A stretch of 64,000 nucleotides of DNA from an uncultured Bacilli bacterium (GTDB taxonomy: Bacteria > Bacillota_I > Bacilli_A > RF39 > UBA660): positions 1-64,000 of the forward strand of contig CATBQD010000004.1 in assembly GCA_949505625.1 (NCBI GenBank), in the 5' to 3' direction. How positions within the stretch are numbered: the first letter of the stretch is position 1; every line of letters starts with the position of its first letter. Of the stretch, positions 54,754 to 63,543 are shown in pieces. Below the pieces are notes generated by a model. The model was not told the origin of the DNA. It saw only the letters and a program-made list of their open reading frames with translations, and made no database searches. The position numbers were made by a program, and so were the translations under genes.

Positions 54754-55517
54754 TGAAAGTTTGTGTTTTAGCAAGTGGCTCAAAAGGAAATTGTACTTAT
54801 GTTGAAACAGGGCATGTAAAACTTTTAATTGATATAGGTACAACTTCTTTATATGCCGAAAGAAAATTAAAGGAAATAGGAGTGGATCCAAAAGAAATCG
54901 ACGGGATTTTAGTTACTCATACTCATACAGACCATATTAGTGGAATTCGTGTTTTTATAAAAAAATATCATACAAAGTTATATTTAACTTCAAAAATTTA
55001 TGAAGAATTAAATTTATTATTCCCAGTTTTCCAATATGAGATTGTCAAAGAAAATTTGATTTTAAGAGATTTAACTGTAGAAATATTTAAAACGTCACAT
55101 GATGCTCCCGATTCAAATGGATATATATTATCTAGTCATGGAGAATCTGCAGTTTATATAACAGATACTGGATATATTAATATTAAGAATCACAGTAGAC
55201 TTAAGAATAAAAACTTATATATAATTGAGAGTAATCATGATGTAGAAATGCTTATGAATGGAAATTATCCTTATAATGTGAAACAAAGAATATTAGGAGA
55301 TGTTGGTCATTTGTCTAATAAAGATTGCTCTAATTACATTATAAAATTTATGGGAGAAAAAACGAAAAACATTATTCTCATTCACTTAAGCGAGGAAAAT
55401 AATACTCCAGAAAAGGCATTAGAAACTTTGAATGATACATTGATAAAAAAGCAAAAGAAAATAGACCATATTTATGTAGCAAGTCAGACAGAAAGAACGG
55501 AATTGATCGAGGTATGA
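54753..55517 (+). CDS. walJ: MBL-fold hydrolase WalJ (YycJ)
   Basis: Metallo-beta-lactamase fold protein, usually encoded in the walRKHIJ operon and linked to cell-wall and DNA-replication coordination. The 254-residue protein begins MKVCVLASGSKGNCTYVETG. The metal-binding motif is VTHTHTDHISG near residue 54 (HxHxDH), then TSHDAPDSNGYIL, ITDTGYI and ESNHDVEML. The WalRK two-component genes are not adjacent here. It overlaps rlmH by 4 nt, an order also found in Bacillus-type genomes (yycJ...rlmH). Confidence 0.92.
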   Translation: MKVCVLASGSKGNCTYVETGHVKLLIDIGTTSLYAERKLKEIGVDPKEIDGILVTHTHTDHISGIRVFIKKYHTKLYLTSKIYEELNLLFPVFQYEIVKENLILRDLTVEIFKTSHDAPDSNGYILSSHGESAVYITDTGYINIKNHSRLKNKNLYIIESNHDVEMLMNGNYPYNVKQRILGDVGHLSNKDCSNYIIKFMGEKTKNIILIHLSEENNTPEKALETLNDTLIKKQKKIDHIYVASQTERTELIEV

Positions 55518-55969
55518 TTAAAATATTATGTGTAGGGAAAATAAAAGAACAATATTGGAAAGATGCGCTAATGGAATATCAAAAACGTTTATCAAAATAT
55601 GTTAAACTTTCCATTATTGAGGTAAATGATTGTGATGATAATCATATTCCTACAACATTGGCGAGAGAAAGTGAATTGTTGATGCGGCACATAGAAGTAA
55701 AAGATTATGTGGTAGCATTGGCAATTGAAGGAAATATGCTTTCTTCTTTAGAATTCAGCGAAAAAATAGATGCTACATTTTTATCTTATTCTAATTTAGT
55801 TTTTGTGATTGGTGGATCTTATGGCTTGCACCAAGATATCAAAAACAGAGCAAATTATCTACTATCATTTTCAAGGTTGACTTTTCCACATCAATTGTTT
55901 AGAGTTGTGCTACTAGAACAATTATATAGAGCATATAAAATAAAAAATAATGAAAGTTATCATAAATAA
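55514..55969 (+). CDS. rlmH: 23S rRNA pseudouridine1915 N3-methyltransferase RlmH
   Basis: SPOUT methyltransferase acting on helix 69 of assembled ribosomes. The 151-residue protein has IKILCVGKIKEQYWKDALME at the start, FVIGGSYGLHQDI (SAM-binding knot) and the C-terminal SFSRLTFPHQLFRVVLLEQL with YRAYKIKNNESYHK, the strongest family signature. The ATG overlaps walJ. Confidence 0.97.
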   Translation: MIKILCVGKIKEQYWKDALMEYQKRLSKYVKLSIIEVNDCDDNHIPTTLARESELLMRHIEVKDYVVALAIEGNMLSSLEFSEKIDATFLSYSNLVFVIGGSYGLHQDIKNRANYLLSFSRLTFPHQLFRVVLLEQLYRAYKIKNNESYHK

Positions 55970-56021
55970 TGAATAAAATAAAAGAAAATCGTCCACAAAG
56001 AAATAGAGGGGACGATTTTTT

Positions 56022-56543
56022 ATGAAAAATACAATAGCTTTGATTATAGTAATTTTATTTTTTTATATTATTGTAGGGCATGTAAGTGCAGAAAAGTTGA
56101 TTCCAGATGATGCAATTAGACTAAGAGTATTAGCGAATAGTAATAGTGAATATGATCAGAAAATAAAAGGAAAAGTAAGGGATTTAGTGCAAAGAGAAAT
56201 GTATGTTCTTTTAAAAGATACAAAGGGAAGCAAAGAGGCCAGAGAAAAAATATTATTAGAACTTCCCAATATAGAAAAGGAAGTGAAACAATTACTGACA
56301 ATAGAAAAATATCCTCTTAATTATCAAATTCATTTTGGACAAAACTATTTTCCTGAAAAGCAATATAAAGGAGTTACTTATGATGCGGGGATGTATGAAT
56401 CTTTATTAATTACTTTAGGCAGCGGAGAAGGAGATAATTGGTGGTGTGTATTGTTTCCACCACTTTGTTTAATAGAAGCAGAAGAAAGTACAGAAGTAGA
56501 ATATAAGTCTTTTGTGGCGGAAATGATAGAAAAGTTTATGTAA
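56022..56543 (+). CDS. spoIIR: Stage II sporulation protein R
   Basis: SpoIIR is made in the forespore and secreted across the septum to trigger processing of pro-sigma-E by SpoIIGA. The 173-residue protein has an N-terminal signal (TIALIIVILFFYIIVGHVSA), the family motif DAIRLRVLANSNSEYDQKIK, and the C-terminal ITLGSGEGDNWWCVLFPPLC. It is a little shorter than Bacillus SpoIIR. Its presence is strong evidence for a sporulation programme. Confidence 0.93.
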   Translation: MKNTIALIIVILFFYIIVGHVSAEKLIPDDAIRLRVLANSNSEYDQKIKGKVRDLVQREMYVLLKDTKGSKEAREKILLELPNIEKEVKQLLTIEKYPLNYQIHFGQNYFPEKQYKGVTYDAGMYESLLITLGSGEGDNWWCVLFPPLCLIEAEESTEVEYKSFVAEMIEKFM

Positions 56544-56547
56544 ATAT

Positions 56548-56585
56548 AAAAAAATGAAACTATTTATTGAAGTTTCATTTTTTTA
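56548..56585. terminator. Bidirectional terminator between spoIIR and the FemAB pair
   Basis: AAAAAAATGAAACT and AGTTTCATTTTTTT enclose ATTTATTGA. T-runs on both strands end the two convergent transcripts. Confidence 0.85.
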
Positions 56586-57798
56586 TAATGTGATAAATTT
56601 TTTTTAGAAAAGGGAGAAAGAATTCAATTGGATAATAAAGATATTTTTTTATAGGTAAATCATACTCACCAGCGAATTCCATCACGATAGGATTGAATTT
56701 TGACTTAAAAGTAGATAGATGGTCATTTAAGTTTCCATCGACTCCTCCTAAATTACAATAAGAACAATTTTGCTCTATAGAGTATTTACAAATATCAAAT
56801 ACTAGTCCTAATGAAACCTGAAGTTTGCTAGCTAATAAATGATTACCAGCATATAAATATTCTGAGATTCTAGTACCAGATTGATTGCATGGCATAATTA
56901 CTAATGCAGTAGATAATGTAATGATATCTTTTCCGGCTGCAATTAAGTTTCTTATTTGTTCAATATCTTCTTTTTTGGCATCATTGTTTTCTAGAAACTC
57001 CAAATAAGTTTGTAATTTAATTTTACCAAAAAATAAAACAGCTTTTTCTTTAAATTTATCCATAATTTCTTCAAAATATTCTTTATTTCTAAGATGAATA
57101 TCCTGTCTTTTTTCGGTTTCTTTAATGATATTCATAAAATCGTTTAGATATTTTTTGTCAGTAGTATGTTCAAAAAATACTCCACGTTTGGCATGGTAAT
57201 TTCCAATTTGATCTCGAATTTTTCTTTTGAATGATTTTATGAATTCTTCTTCATTAATGTGTTTAAATTCTTTATCAATGAAAGGAACCATCATATGAAA
57301 TCTTGGCTGAAAGGTTTTGGATAACTCTTTAGGATAACCTTTATGTTTATAATGAAAAGCCAATAAAGTTTTGTGGTATTGTTTATTATTTTTGGAAAGA
57401 ATAATAGGAATGTCAATTTTTTCATTTTTTTTAATTTCAGAAACACTTGTTTCGTGAAAACAGAAATTCGGATCCATTTTAATCATATAGCAATGATTTT
57501 CCTTAGCTACTTTTTTTATTCCATTTGTAAATTCGCCAACTATTTTTTCGTTTGATAAGTCGCCTACAAAACCTCTAGGTAAGTATCCAATGTAAATTCC
57601 TTTTATAATTTTCTTTATTAATAATAATCCAACTGCAACTAGTTGTTTATTATGATATAATCCTAAGCGAAATGATTTCCAATCTTTTTTTATAAAAGCC
57701 CAATTAGGATCTTGCATGAAGGATACGATTTCAGAATTTGATATAAATGATTGATATTCTTTTATTTCAATATTTTCTTTAAATGTGTATTGGTCCAT
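56575..57798 (-). CDS. FemAB-family peptidyltransferase (downstream copy)
   Basis: FemA/FemX/MurM enzymes add amino acids from aminoacyl-tRNA to the peptidoglycan side chain, forming interpeptide bridges. The 407-residue protein has the GNAT-like double fold: DPNWAFIKKDWKSFRLGLYH near residue 32, IYIGYLPRGFVGDLSNEKI and KMDPNFCFHE near residue 104, and the C-terminal NLGGVDGNLNDHLSTFKSKF segment. The helical hairpin seen in FemA is short here. It overlaps the other FemAB gene by 1 nt. The added amino acid cannot be read from the sequence. Confidence 0.9.
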   Translation of the reverse strand: MDQYTFKENIEIKEYQSFISNSEIVSFMQDPNWAFIKKDWKSFRLGLYHNKQLVAVGLLLIKKIIKGIYIGYLPRGFVGDLSNEKIVGEFTNGIKKVAKENHCYMIKMDPNFCFHETSVSEIKKNEKIDIPIILSKNNKQYHKTLLAFHYKHKGYPKELSKTFQPRFHMMVPFIDKEFKHINEEEFIKSFKRKIRDQIGNYHAKRGVFFEHTTDKKYLNDFMNIIKETEKRQDIHLRNKEYFEEIMDKFKEKAVLFFGKIKLQTYLEFLENNDAKKEDIEQIRNLIAAGKDIITLSTALVIMPCNQSGTRISEYLYAGNHLLASKLQVSLGLVFDICKYSIEQNCSYCNLGGVDGNLNDHLSTFKSKFNPIVMEFAGEYDLPIKKYLYYPIEFFLPFLKKIYHIIKK

Positions 57799-59030
57799 TA
57801 ATGATTACCCTTTCTAATATTTTTGATTGAGGATAAAAGCTTATGTAATTGATAGTGTTTTGTAATTGGAAGTTCAAAGCCGCCGATTAATTCAACAACT
57901 TTTCCATTGAAGCCCCTTTTAAAATCATAAACTCCATAATCTTTATGGGATTTATTTGTAAATTCAGTAATGCCATAAAAATTGTATCTTTTATAGTTAT
58001 TTTTTATAGAATAATTTATCATTTCATATTGAATTTTATACTGTGCATTAAATTCCATATATTTTTTGTAATTTCCACTACATAAATATACGACTTCATC
58101 TCCATATAAGATAAACATTCCACCTGATAAAATTAAGTTGTTACCAACTTCATTTTTTATTTTTTCAGCGTTATTTAATTTTTTAATTGTACTATCAATA
58201 ATAATTTGTAATTCTTTTCTTTTTCCATCATTAGCTTTAGCGTCGCTTAATTTATTCAATTTTGCTTCTGTACTATTGACTTCATTTTTTAGACTATCTA
58301 TATATTCTAAAATATCAATTTCTGCAATTAAAAATTTTATTTGATGAAGTGGATGAAACAATTGATACATAGTTTGATAATACGCTAAAGATTTATCTTC
58401 GAAATGTTTGCGTTCGCTTGTTTCTTCTGTGATTTTTTTAAATAAATGTAATTCTTCATATGTTAATTCTCGAACTTTGATATTGGATTTTAAAACTTTA
58501 TTTAGTATATTTCTAGTGCTTTGTCTGAAATCTTTTTTTAATTCCTCGTAAGTTTTTCCATTAATATCTAGAACAAACATCCATTTAGCTTGTTCAGAAG
58601 AAGTTTGTTTAAATCCAATTTTCTGTAAAAAAGAAACTGTATTTTTATGATGAAATCCATTTGGAACAGCTTTTCCATCAAGATCTCTTTCCATTAGTTC
58701 ATAATAAGGGTCCATCTTAAATATATAACCTTGTTTCAGTTTTATAAATTTTTTTAGTTCTGTAAAAAAACAATTTAATAAGGTTTCATCCTCATAGTCA
58801 ATTAAAACTCCTCTAGGAGCATAAAATATTTTTTTACCAAGAAAGTTTCCACCAGATAACATCATAGTAGCAGCAACAATTTTTTCATCTTCTTTTAATC
58901 CAACATAATAACATTTCCATCCAAATTGAACTCTCAATTTAGCGATTTCTGGAGTTTGCAAAAATGTTTTTAATGGATGGCAATTTAAGAAATCTCTAAA
59001 TTCTTGTTCTGTTAGTTCATATAGTTTCAT
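57798..59030 (-). CDS. FemAB-family peptidyltransferase with coiled-coil arm (upstream copy)
   Basis: The 410-residue protein has FLQTPEIAKLRVQFGWKCYY near residue 20, IFYAPRGVLIDYED and FKMDPYYE near residue 105, a coiled-coil arm (EYIDSLKNEVNSTEAKLNKL and following, residues about 240-300) typical of FemA/FemX, and the C-terminal YNFYGITEFTNKSHKDYGVY with DFKRGFNG. Together with the next gene it suggests a two-step interpeptide bridge. The pair runs against the main direction in its own operon. Confidence 0.92.
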   Translation of the reverse strand: MKLYELTEQEFRDFLNCHPLKTFLQTPEIAKLRVQFGWKCYYVGLKEDEKIVAATMMLSGGNFLGKKIFYAPRGVLIDYEDETLLNCFFTELKKFIKLKQGYIFKMDPYYELMERDLDGKAVPNGFHHKNTVSFLQKIGFKQTSSEQAKWMFVLDINGKTYEELKKDFRQSTRNILNKVLKSNIKVRELTYEELHLFKKITEETSERKHFEDKSLAYYQTMYQLFHPLHQIKFLIAEIDILEYIDSLKNEVNSTEAKLNKLSDAKANDGKRKELQIIIDSTIKKLNNAEKIKNEVGNNLILSGGMFILYGDEVVYLCSGNYKKYMEFNAQYKIQYEMINYSIKNNYKRYNFYGITEFTNKSHKDYGVYDFKRGFNGKVVELIGGFELPITKHYQLHKLLSSIKNIRKGNH

Positions 59031-59114
59031 AATCTCACGTTCTTTCTATTATTAGTATAAACAGAAATGTATAGATAGTCAATTGATAAACATATAGTTT
59101 TTTTGACAAAATAC

Positions 59115-59123
59115 TGTTATAAT
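59115..59123 (+). promoter_or_regulatory. Extended -10 promoter
   Basis: TGTTATAAT, 21 bp before the start codon of the next gene, gives a perfect -10 with TGn element. Confidence 0.6.
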
Positions 59124-59143
59124 AAAGTCATGGGGGAGATAAT

Positions 59144-59911
59144 TTGGAAACAAAACAAAGAGAAATTATGGATCAAAGTAGACATTTATGGATTTATGGA
59201 AGAAATGGTGATCAAAGAAAAAAGATATTGTCTGAGCTAGAATCATTATATCCTATAAAATTAGATCAAAATACTCCAATAGCAATTTATATGAACTCTT
59301 TTATATTACCTTCTGTTACAGACAAAAGAGAAAATTGTGACAAGACATTAGTTAATATTGCTGCTAGGAATCATTTGGATTTTGCCATAGCAGAAAACAT
59401 AATAAGAAAAATAGAAAAAGATAACATTGTTCTTTCAGAAGAGTTTCTTTCACATGTCAATAGATTATTTTTAAATAAAAAACATTCTAGGATTGAGTCA
59501 ATTGATGAATTGCTACAAGTGCTAAAAACTAGTAGGCAGTTTTTTGAACAATATTATATTTCAGAGTTGACAGGGATAACAGAAAAAGGAAATATAGAAG
59601 ATTTAAAAATAGCTTTTTTAATGATAGATGGATTTATTCGTTACTTAAAAAAAGCAATTAATAATCAGTCTTATTTTGGAATTATATTAGATCATCAAGC
59701 ACCATTTCCAATTGAAACTACGATAGCTATTAATGGCTTTGTTTCAAGAAGGTGTAACGATGATATTTCTATTAAAGTTGCATTATATCCAGACGAGTGG
59801 GAATCTTATTATGATGCTAATGGTTTACCAATAGAGGCTATTCATGATTATGGAACTGTAGAGTTAGATGATTCTTTAAAACAATATGTCATAAAAAAGA
59901 GTAATTATTAG
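59144..59911 (+). CDS. Hypothetical protein (255 aa)
   Basis: I do not recognise a family. The start codon is TTG, preceded by GGGGGAG. RHLWIYGRNGDQRKKILSEL near residue 13 looks like a degenerate phosphate-binding loop of a AAA-type ATPase (DnaA/Cdc6 style) but lacks the GKT residues. A later hydrophobic strand, IAINGFVSRRCNDDISIKVA, precedes an acidic C-terminus. It lies 29 bp upstream of the alpha/beta hydrolase gene, and the two probably share a transcript. Confidence 0.65.
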   Translation: METKQREIMDQSRHLWIYGRNGDQRKKILSELESLYPIKLDQNTPIAIYMNSFILPSVTDKRENCDKTLVNIAARNHLDFAIAENIIRKIEKDNIVLSEEFLSHVNRLFLNKKHSRIESIDELLQVLKTSRQFFEQYYISELTGITEKGNIEDLKIAFLMIDGFIRYLKKAINNQSYFGIILDHQAPFPIETTIAINGFVSRRCNDDISIKVALYPDEWESYYDANGLPIEAIHDYGTVELDDSLKQYVIKKSNY

Positions 59912-59940
59912 AAGAGAACAAAGGAGAAAGAGATGATAGA

Positions 59941-60576
59941 GTGAAAGTTATTTATATACCAGGAATGTCAATTACAAAAGAAGAATTAAAAAAAATAAGA
60001 ATGGTATTCAGTGAAGGTGGTATTCAGATAGAGCCACTTATCAGTGACTATTTATCAATTGCTAAAATGAGCAAACACAATATAGAAAGAACAATTATGG
60101 ATCGAATAGATTCTATTTCAGAAGAAGATGATACTCATTTATTGTGTCATTCAATGGGGTGCAATTTTGGAGTGCTTGCATCTAATCATCCAATGGTTCA
60201 AAGTATTACTTTGATATCTCCAGAATTTAGGCGTGCAACAAAAAAAGAGAGAGAGGAGATTATTGCCATCTCTGCTACAAAATATCAAAATGAAGTATTA
60301 GAAAAAGTAACCAAAGGAACAATTAGTGAACAATTATTATTAGTAGGCCTTTTCTTACGTTCCAGAAAATGGGCGTTAAAAGAGCTTGTTAAGGTTGAGG
60401 TTCCAATGATGGTTGTTTATTCAGAGGGAGACCCGTTTGTATCTAGAAAAGGAATTGATGAAATAGGGGATGAAATTACCCGTAAAATAGTGATGGAAAC
60501 ATCTAATCATAATCCTTTATTAAGTGAAGTTGGTCCTACACTTGTAAAAAGATATCGTCATTATATAGGAGGTTAA
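59941..60576 (+). CDS. Alpha/beta hydrolase-like protein
   Basis: The 211-residue protein starts with GTG (KVIYIPGMSITKEELKKIRM). A nucleophile elbow LLCHSMGCNFGV near residue 73, an acid in VYSEGDPFVSRKG near 162 and a His in ETSNHNPLLSEV near 183 give a plausible Ser-Asp-His triad. Substrate unknown. It is 1 bp upstream of rpiB and likely in the same operon as the preceding unknown gene. Confidence 0.75.
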   Translation: MKVIYIPGMSITKEELKKIRMVFSEGGIQIEPLISDYLSIAKMSKHNIERTIMDRIDSISEEDDTHLLCHSMGCNFGVLASNHPMVQSITLISPEFRRATKKEREEIIAISATKYQNEVLEKVTKGTISEQLLLVGLFLRSRKWALKELVKVEVPMMVVYSEGDPFVSRKGIDEIGDEITRKIVMETSNHNPLLSEVGPTLVKRYRHYIGG

Positions 60577-60577
60577 T

Positions 60578-61024
60578 ATGAAAATAGGAATTGCAACAGA
60601 TCATCATGGAATAGAAATAAAAGAAGAATTAATAAATTATTTGAAAGAAAAAGATGATGAAGCCATTGATTATGGAACAAAAGGAACCGAAATGGTAGAT
60701 TATCCAGAGTTTGCCTTCAAAGTAGGAGAAGCGGTGGCACATAATGAAATTGATTATGGAATTTTACTTTGTGGAACTGGAATTGGAATGAGTATTGCTT
60801 GTAATAAAGTAAAAGGAGTACGATGTGCTAAAGTCAGTTCAGAGGAAGAAGCAAGGCTATCAAGAGAACATAATAATGCTAATGTAATAGCTCTCAGTTC
60901 TAAAATGCCTATTCATGAAATAACAGAAATTATAAGTATATTTTTGAATACAGAATTTTTAGGAGAAAGACATCTTAGAAGGATCAATAAAATAAGTGCT
61001 TATGAGGTGGAGCATGACAACTAA
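60578..61024 (+). CDS. rpiB: Ribose-5-phosphate isomerase B
   Basis: Interconverts ribose-5-phosphate and ribulose-5-phosphate in the pentose phosphate pathway (LacA/RpiB family). The 148-residue protein has IGIATDHHGIEIKEELINYL, the catalytic Cys in GILLCGTGIGMSIACNK near residue 68, and EEARLSREHNNANVIALSSK. AGGAGG precedes the ATG. Its end overlaps the DUF1146 gene. Confidence 0.95.
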   Translation: MKIGIATDHHGIEIKEELINYLKEKDDEAIDYGTKGTEMVDYPEFAFKVGEAVAHNEIDYGILLCGTGIGMSIACNKVKGVRCAKVSSEEEARLSREHNNANVIALSSKMPIHEITEIISIFLNTEFLGERHLRRINKISAYEVEHDN

Positions 61025-61211
61025 AACAATTTTGTATATTGTAATTGTACCATTATCTATTTGGGCATTTGATAGTTTGAACATAAATGGACTATTTAAA
61101 AAAAATAAGTATTATCAAGCAAGATTGTTATATTTTATGCTTAGTATGGGGTTATCTTACTTAGTAGTTAATTTTTTATATGATTTTGTGGCATATTCAA
61201 AATTTATTTAG
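61014..61211 (+). CDS. DUF1146 family small membrane protein
   Basis: The 65-residue protein has two membrane segments (ILYIVIVPLSIWAF near 6-19 and LLYFMLSMGLSYLVVNFLYD near 38-57), with SLNINGLFKKNKYYQARLLY between them, a pattern I associate with DUF1146 (YwzB in Bacillus). The ATG at 61014 follows GAGGTGG. It overlaps rpiB by 11 nt. Function unknown. Confidence 0.75.
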   Translation: MTTKTILYIVIVPLSIWAFDSLNINGLFKKNKYYQARLLYFMLSMGLSYLVVNFLYDFVAYSKFI

Positions 61212-61221
61212 GCGGGATATT

Positions 61222-62484
61222 ATGGATAAAAGAATAGAGACAATTATAGATAGATTGCAAAGGAATGGTTCTATCTTTGATAGTAAAGATTTAAAAACAA
61301 TAAGAGAAGAATTAGAACGAGAATTAAAAAAAGATTTGGGAATCAAAGAAAGTCTAAAAAAACTTACAGCAGAATTAGAAGAGTATAGTTCACATTTTAT
61401 TTATACTGCCAATCAAGTAATTAGTGGTTTATCTAGTTGTATTTATTTGCCGAATTTAAATGGCAGTTATTCTATTACCATATTTGGAGGTACAACAGAT
61501 TATAATAAAGCGACGAAAATTAATGAGAAGACAGTTTTTGATTTAGCGTCTATTACCAAACTTTATACCTATATTTTGACTTTGTTTTTAATGGAAAAAA
61601 GATATTTTAAAAAAGAAGATAAAATAAAAGATTTAGATTCTAGATTTGAAGGCCTTGGAGATTATACAGTAGAAGACATTTTAAAAATGTCAGGAAAAAT
61701 CTTAACAAATGAAAAGATAACAGCGAGTGAAGATAAAGAAGAGGCCTTAAAAATATTAGAAACAATTTATGTTGCTGATTCTGATTTTTCTTATAACAAT
61801 TATACCGATTTAGGTTTTATTGTATTATCAAAAGTAATTGAGAAAATTGTAAGTAAACAAAGTGGAAAAGTACTTTCATTTGATGAAATTATGAATGAAT
61901 ATTTGTTAGTACCATGGGGACTGGAAGAAACGATGTTTCATCCAGATAAAGCTAAATATAATATTGCAGGAAATGGAAATAACGAAGGGTTTGTACATGA
62001 TCCAAAAGCTCGTTTATTAGGAGGAGCAGTGGGATCAGCTGGTTTATTTGCAAGTTCTGAAGCAATCAGAAAGTTAGCCGACAATTTATTTAAAGTAGAA
62101 AATGTAAATTATACGAAATTAGCTGGAACTATTATATATCCAAATGCTAAACAGAACCAAAAAGGGTACGCAGGAATTTATCAAAAACATCCGCAAGGAT
62201 TAGACAAAACGTTTGTACCTAGTGAATATGCAACAGGAAGCTTCGCTCATCAAGGATTTACAGGTTCCGTTGCAGTATTTGATCCAACGAATAGAATTCA
62301 TAATCATATACTAGTAAATTCAATTAAGAATGGGGAGCCAAAAAAGCCAGATGGATTTATTGGTGCATTAACCATATATCAAACAATGCTAACAAAAATA
62401 ACACTAAAAGCATATTTGTTAAATCGTTATTATGAAATGATTCAGAAAAATGAAAGTGTGGAAATCAAAAGGAGCATAAAATAG
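61222..62484 (+). CDS. Class C beta-lactamase-like serine hydrolase
   Basis: The 420-residue protein has the penicillin-binding fold of PF00144: VFDLASITKLYTYILT (SxxK catalytic motif) near residue 113, FSYNNYTDLGFIVLSKVIEK (YxN-like) near 190, and HQGFTGSVAVFDP (H.GxTG) near 345. It has no signal peptide, so it may act on cytosolic or recycled peptides, and it need not be a resistance enzyme. An N-terminal 80-residue charged helical region is an addition to the usual fold. The ATG at 61222 is chosen over a longer frame reaching into the upstream gene. Confidence 0.85.
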   Translation: MDKRIETIIDRLQRNGSIFDSKDLKTIREELERELKKDLGIKESLKKLTAELEEYSSHFIYTANQVISGLSSCIYLPNLNGSYSITIFGGTTDYNKATKINEKTVFDLASITKLYTYILTLFLMEKRYFKKEDKIKDLDSRFEGLGDYTVEDILKMSGKILTNEKITASEDKEEALKILETIYVADSDFSYNNYTDLGFIVLSKVIEKIVSKQSGKVLSFDEIMNEYLLVPWGLEETMFHPDKAKYNIAGNGNNEGFVHDPKARLLGGAVGSAGLFASSEAIRKLADNLFKVENVNYTKLAGTIIYPNAKQNQKGYAGIYQKHPQGLDKTFVPSEYATGSFAHQGFTGSVAVFDPTNRIHNHILVNSIKNGEPKKPDGFIGALTIYQTMLTKITLKAYLLNRYYEMIQKNESVEIKRSIK

Positions 62485-62496
62485 CTCTCTTTTTTC
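62472..62496 (+). terminator. Terminator after the serine hydrolase
   Basis: GGAGC and GCTCT (one G-T pair) enclose ATAAAATA, followed by a T-run. It overlaps the stop codon. Confidence 0.6.
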
Positions 62497-62569
62497 GACA
62501 GAAGATTTAAAAAATTTGTATATACTAAAAGAAATGGACCGATAATAAAATAAGTACAAAGGTGATACG

Positions 62570-63496
62570 ATGGAACTAAAAAAATTGATAGTCATAACTC
62601 TTTTGTTACTTTTTCTACCATATTTTATTTTAAAAATATGCTTAAAAGAATCAGAAAACAATTTATTTTTTCAGTATGGAGAGAATACTTGTGTGAAAGT
62701 AAAACGAGAACAAAAAAATATAATTGAAGAAGTTCCATTAGAAGAATATGTAGTTGGAGTATTATCTGGAGAAATGCCACTTAGTTTTGAAGAAGAAGCA
62801 TTAAAAGCGCAGGCTGTGGCGGCAAGGACTTATGTATTAAAGAAAATGCAGGAGAAAAAAGAATATGATGTTGTAGATACAGTGAGTAATCAAGTTTATT
62901 TTAATGAAGAGGAAAGAAAGGAGAAATGGAAAGATCAATTTGAAGAAAGAAATGATAAAATAAAAAAAATAGTAAATGAAACAAAAGGAGAATATGTGGT
63001 TTATCAAAATGAAATAATAGAAGCTTTCTTTTTTTCAACATCAGTAGGCGTTACTGAAAATAGTGGTGAAGTTTTTTCAAAACAGCTTCCTTATTTAGTC
63101 AGTGTTGAATCGAAATGGGATGAAAAAGTGTCTCCCGTTTATCAAGTTGAATATGATTTTAAATTAACAGATTTTTATCAAAAATTAGGTTTGCCATATC
63201 AAGATCAGTTGACGATAAAAATTTTAAAATCTACTTCTAGTGGTAGAGTGAAGAAACTCTCAATTAACGGAATAGAATTAGAAGCGGGAATGGTATTTTC
63301 AAAATTAAATTTAAAATCTACTTTTTTTACAATAGAACAAATAGGATCAGTAGTACATATTGTAACAAAAGGATATGGTCATGGAGTTGGAATGAGTCAA
63401 TATGGAGCAAATGGTATGGCAAAAGAAGGGTATCATTATGACCAGATCTTAAAACATTATTATCAAGGAACGGAAATTAAAAAATTAAAAAAATAG
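62570..63496 (+). CDS. spoIID: Stage II sporulation protein D (SpoIID/LytB)
   Basis: SpoIID is a lytic transglycosylase that drives membrane migration in engulfment together with SpoIIP and SpoIIM. The 308-residue protein has an N-terminal membrane segment (LIVITLLLLFLPYFILKICL), the domain start VPLEEYVVGVLSGEMPLSFE near residue 56 with the catalytic Glu, EALKAQAVAARTYVL, and the C-terminal GYGHGVGMSQYGANGMAKEG. It is followed by spoIIQ as in Bacillus (spoIID-spoIIQ). Confidence 0.95.
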   Translation: MELKKLIVITLLLLFLPYFILKICLKESENNLFFQYGENTCVKVKREQKNIIEEVPLEEYVVGVLSGEMPLSFEEEALKAQAVAARTYVLKKMQEKKEYDVVDTVSNQVYFNEEERKEKWKDQFEERNDKIKKIVNETKGEYVVYQNEIIEAFFFSTSVGVTENSGEVFSKQLPYLVSVESKWDEKVSPVYQVEYDFKLTDFYQKLGLPYQDQLTIKILKSTSSGRVKKLSINGIELEAGMVFSKLNLKSTFFTIEQIGSVVHIVTKGYGHGVGMSQYGANGMAKEGYHYDQILKHYYQGTEIKKLKK

Positions 63497-63543
63497 TATA
63501 AAAAAATTCATTTTTGTTCACACTTAAAATAGAGGTGAGAAAA

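Noticed and set aside
61222-62484. Serine hydrolase as a beta-lactamase resistance gene
   Set aside because: No signal peptide, atypical YxN region and an extra N-terminal helical domain. The family is broad and mostly non-resistance enzymes.
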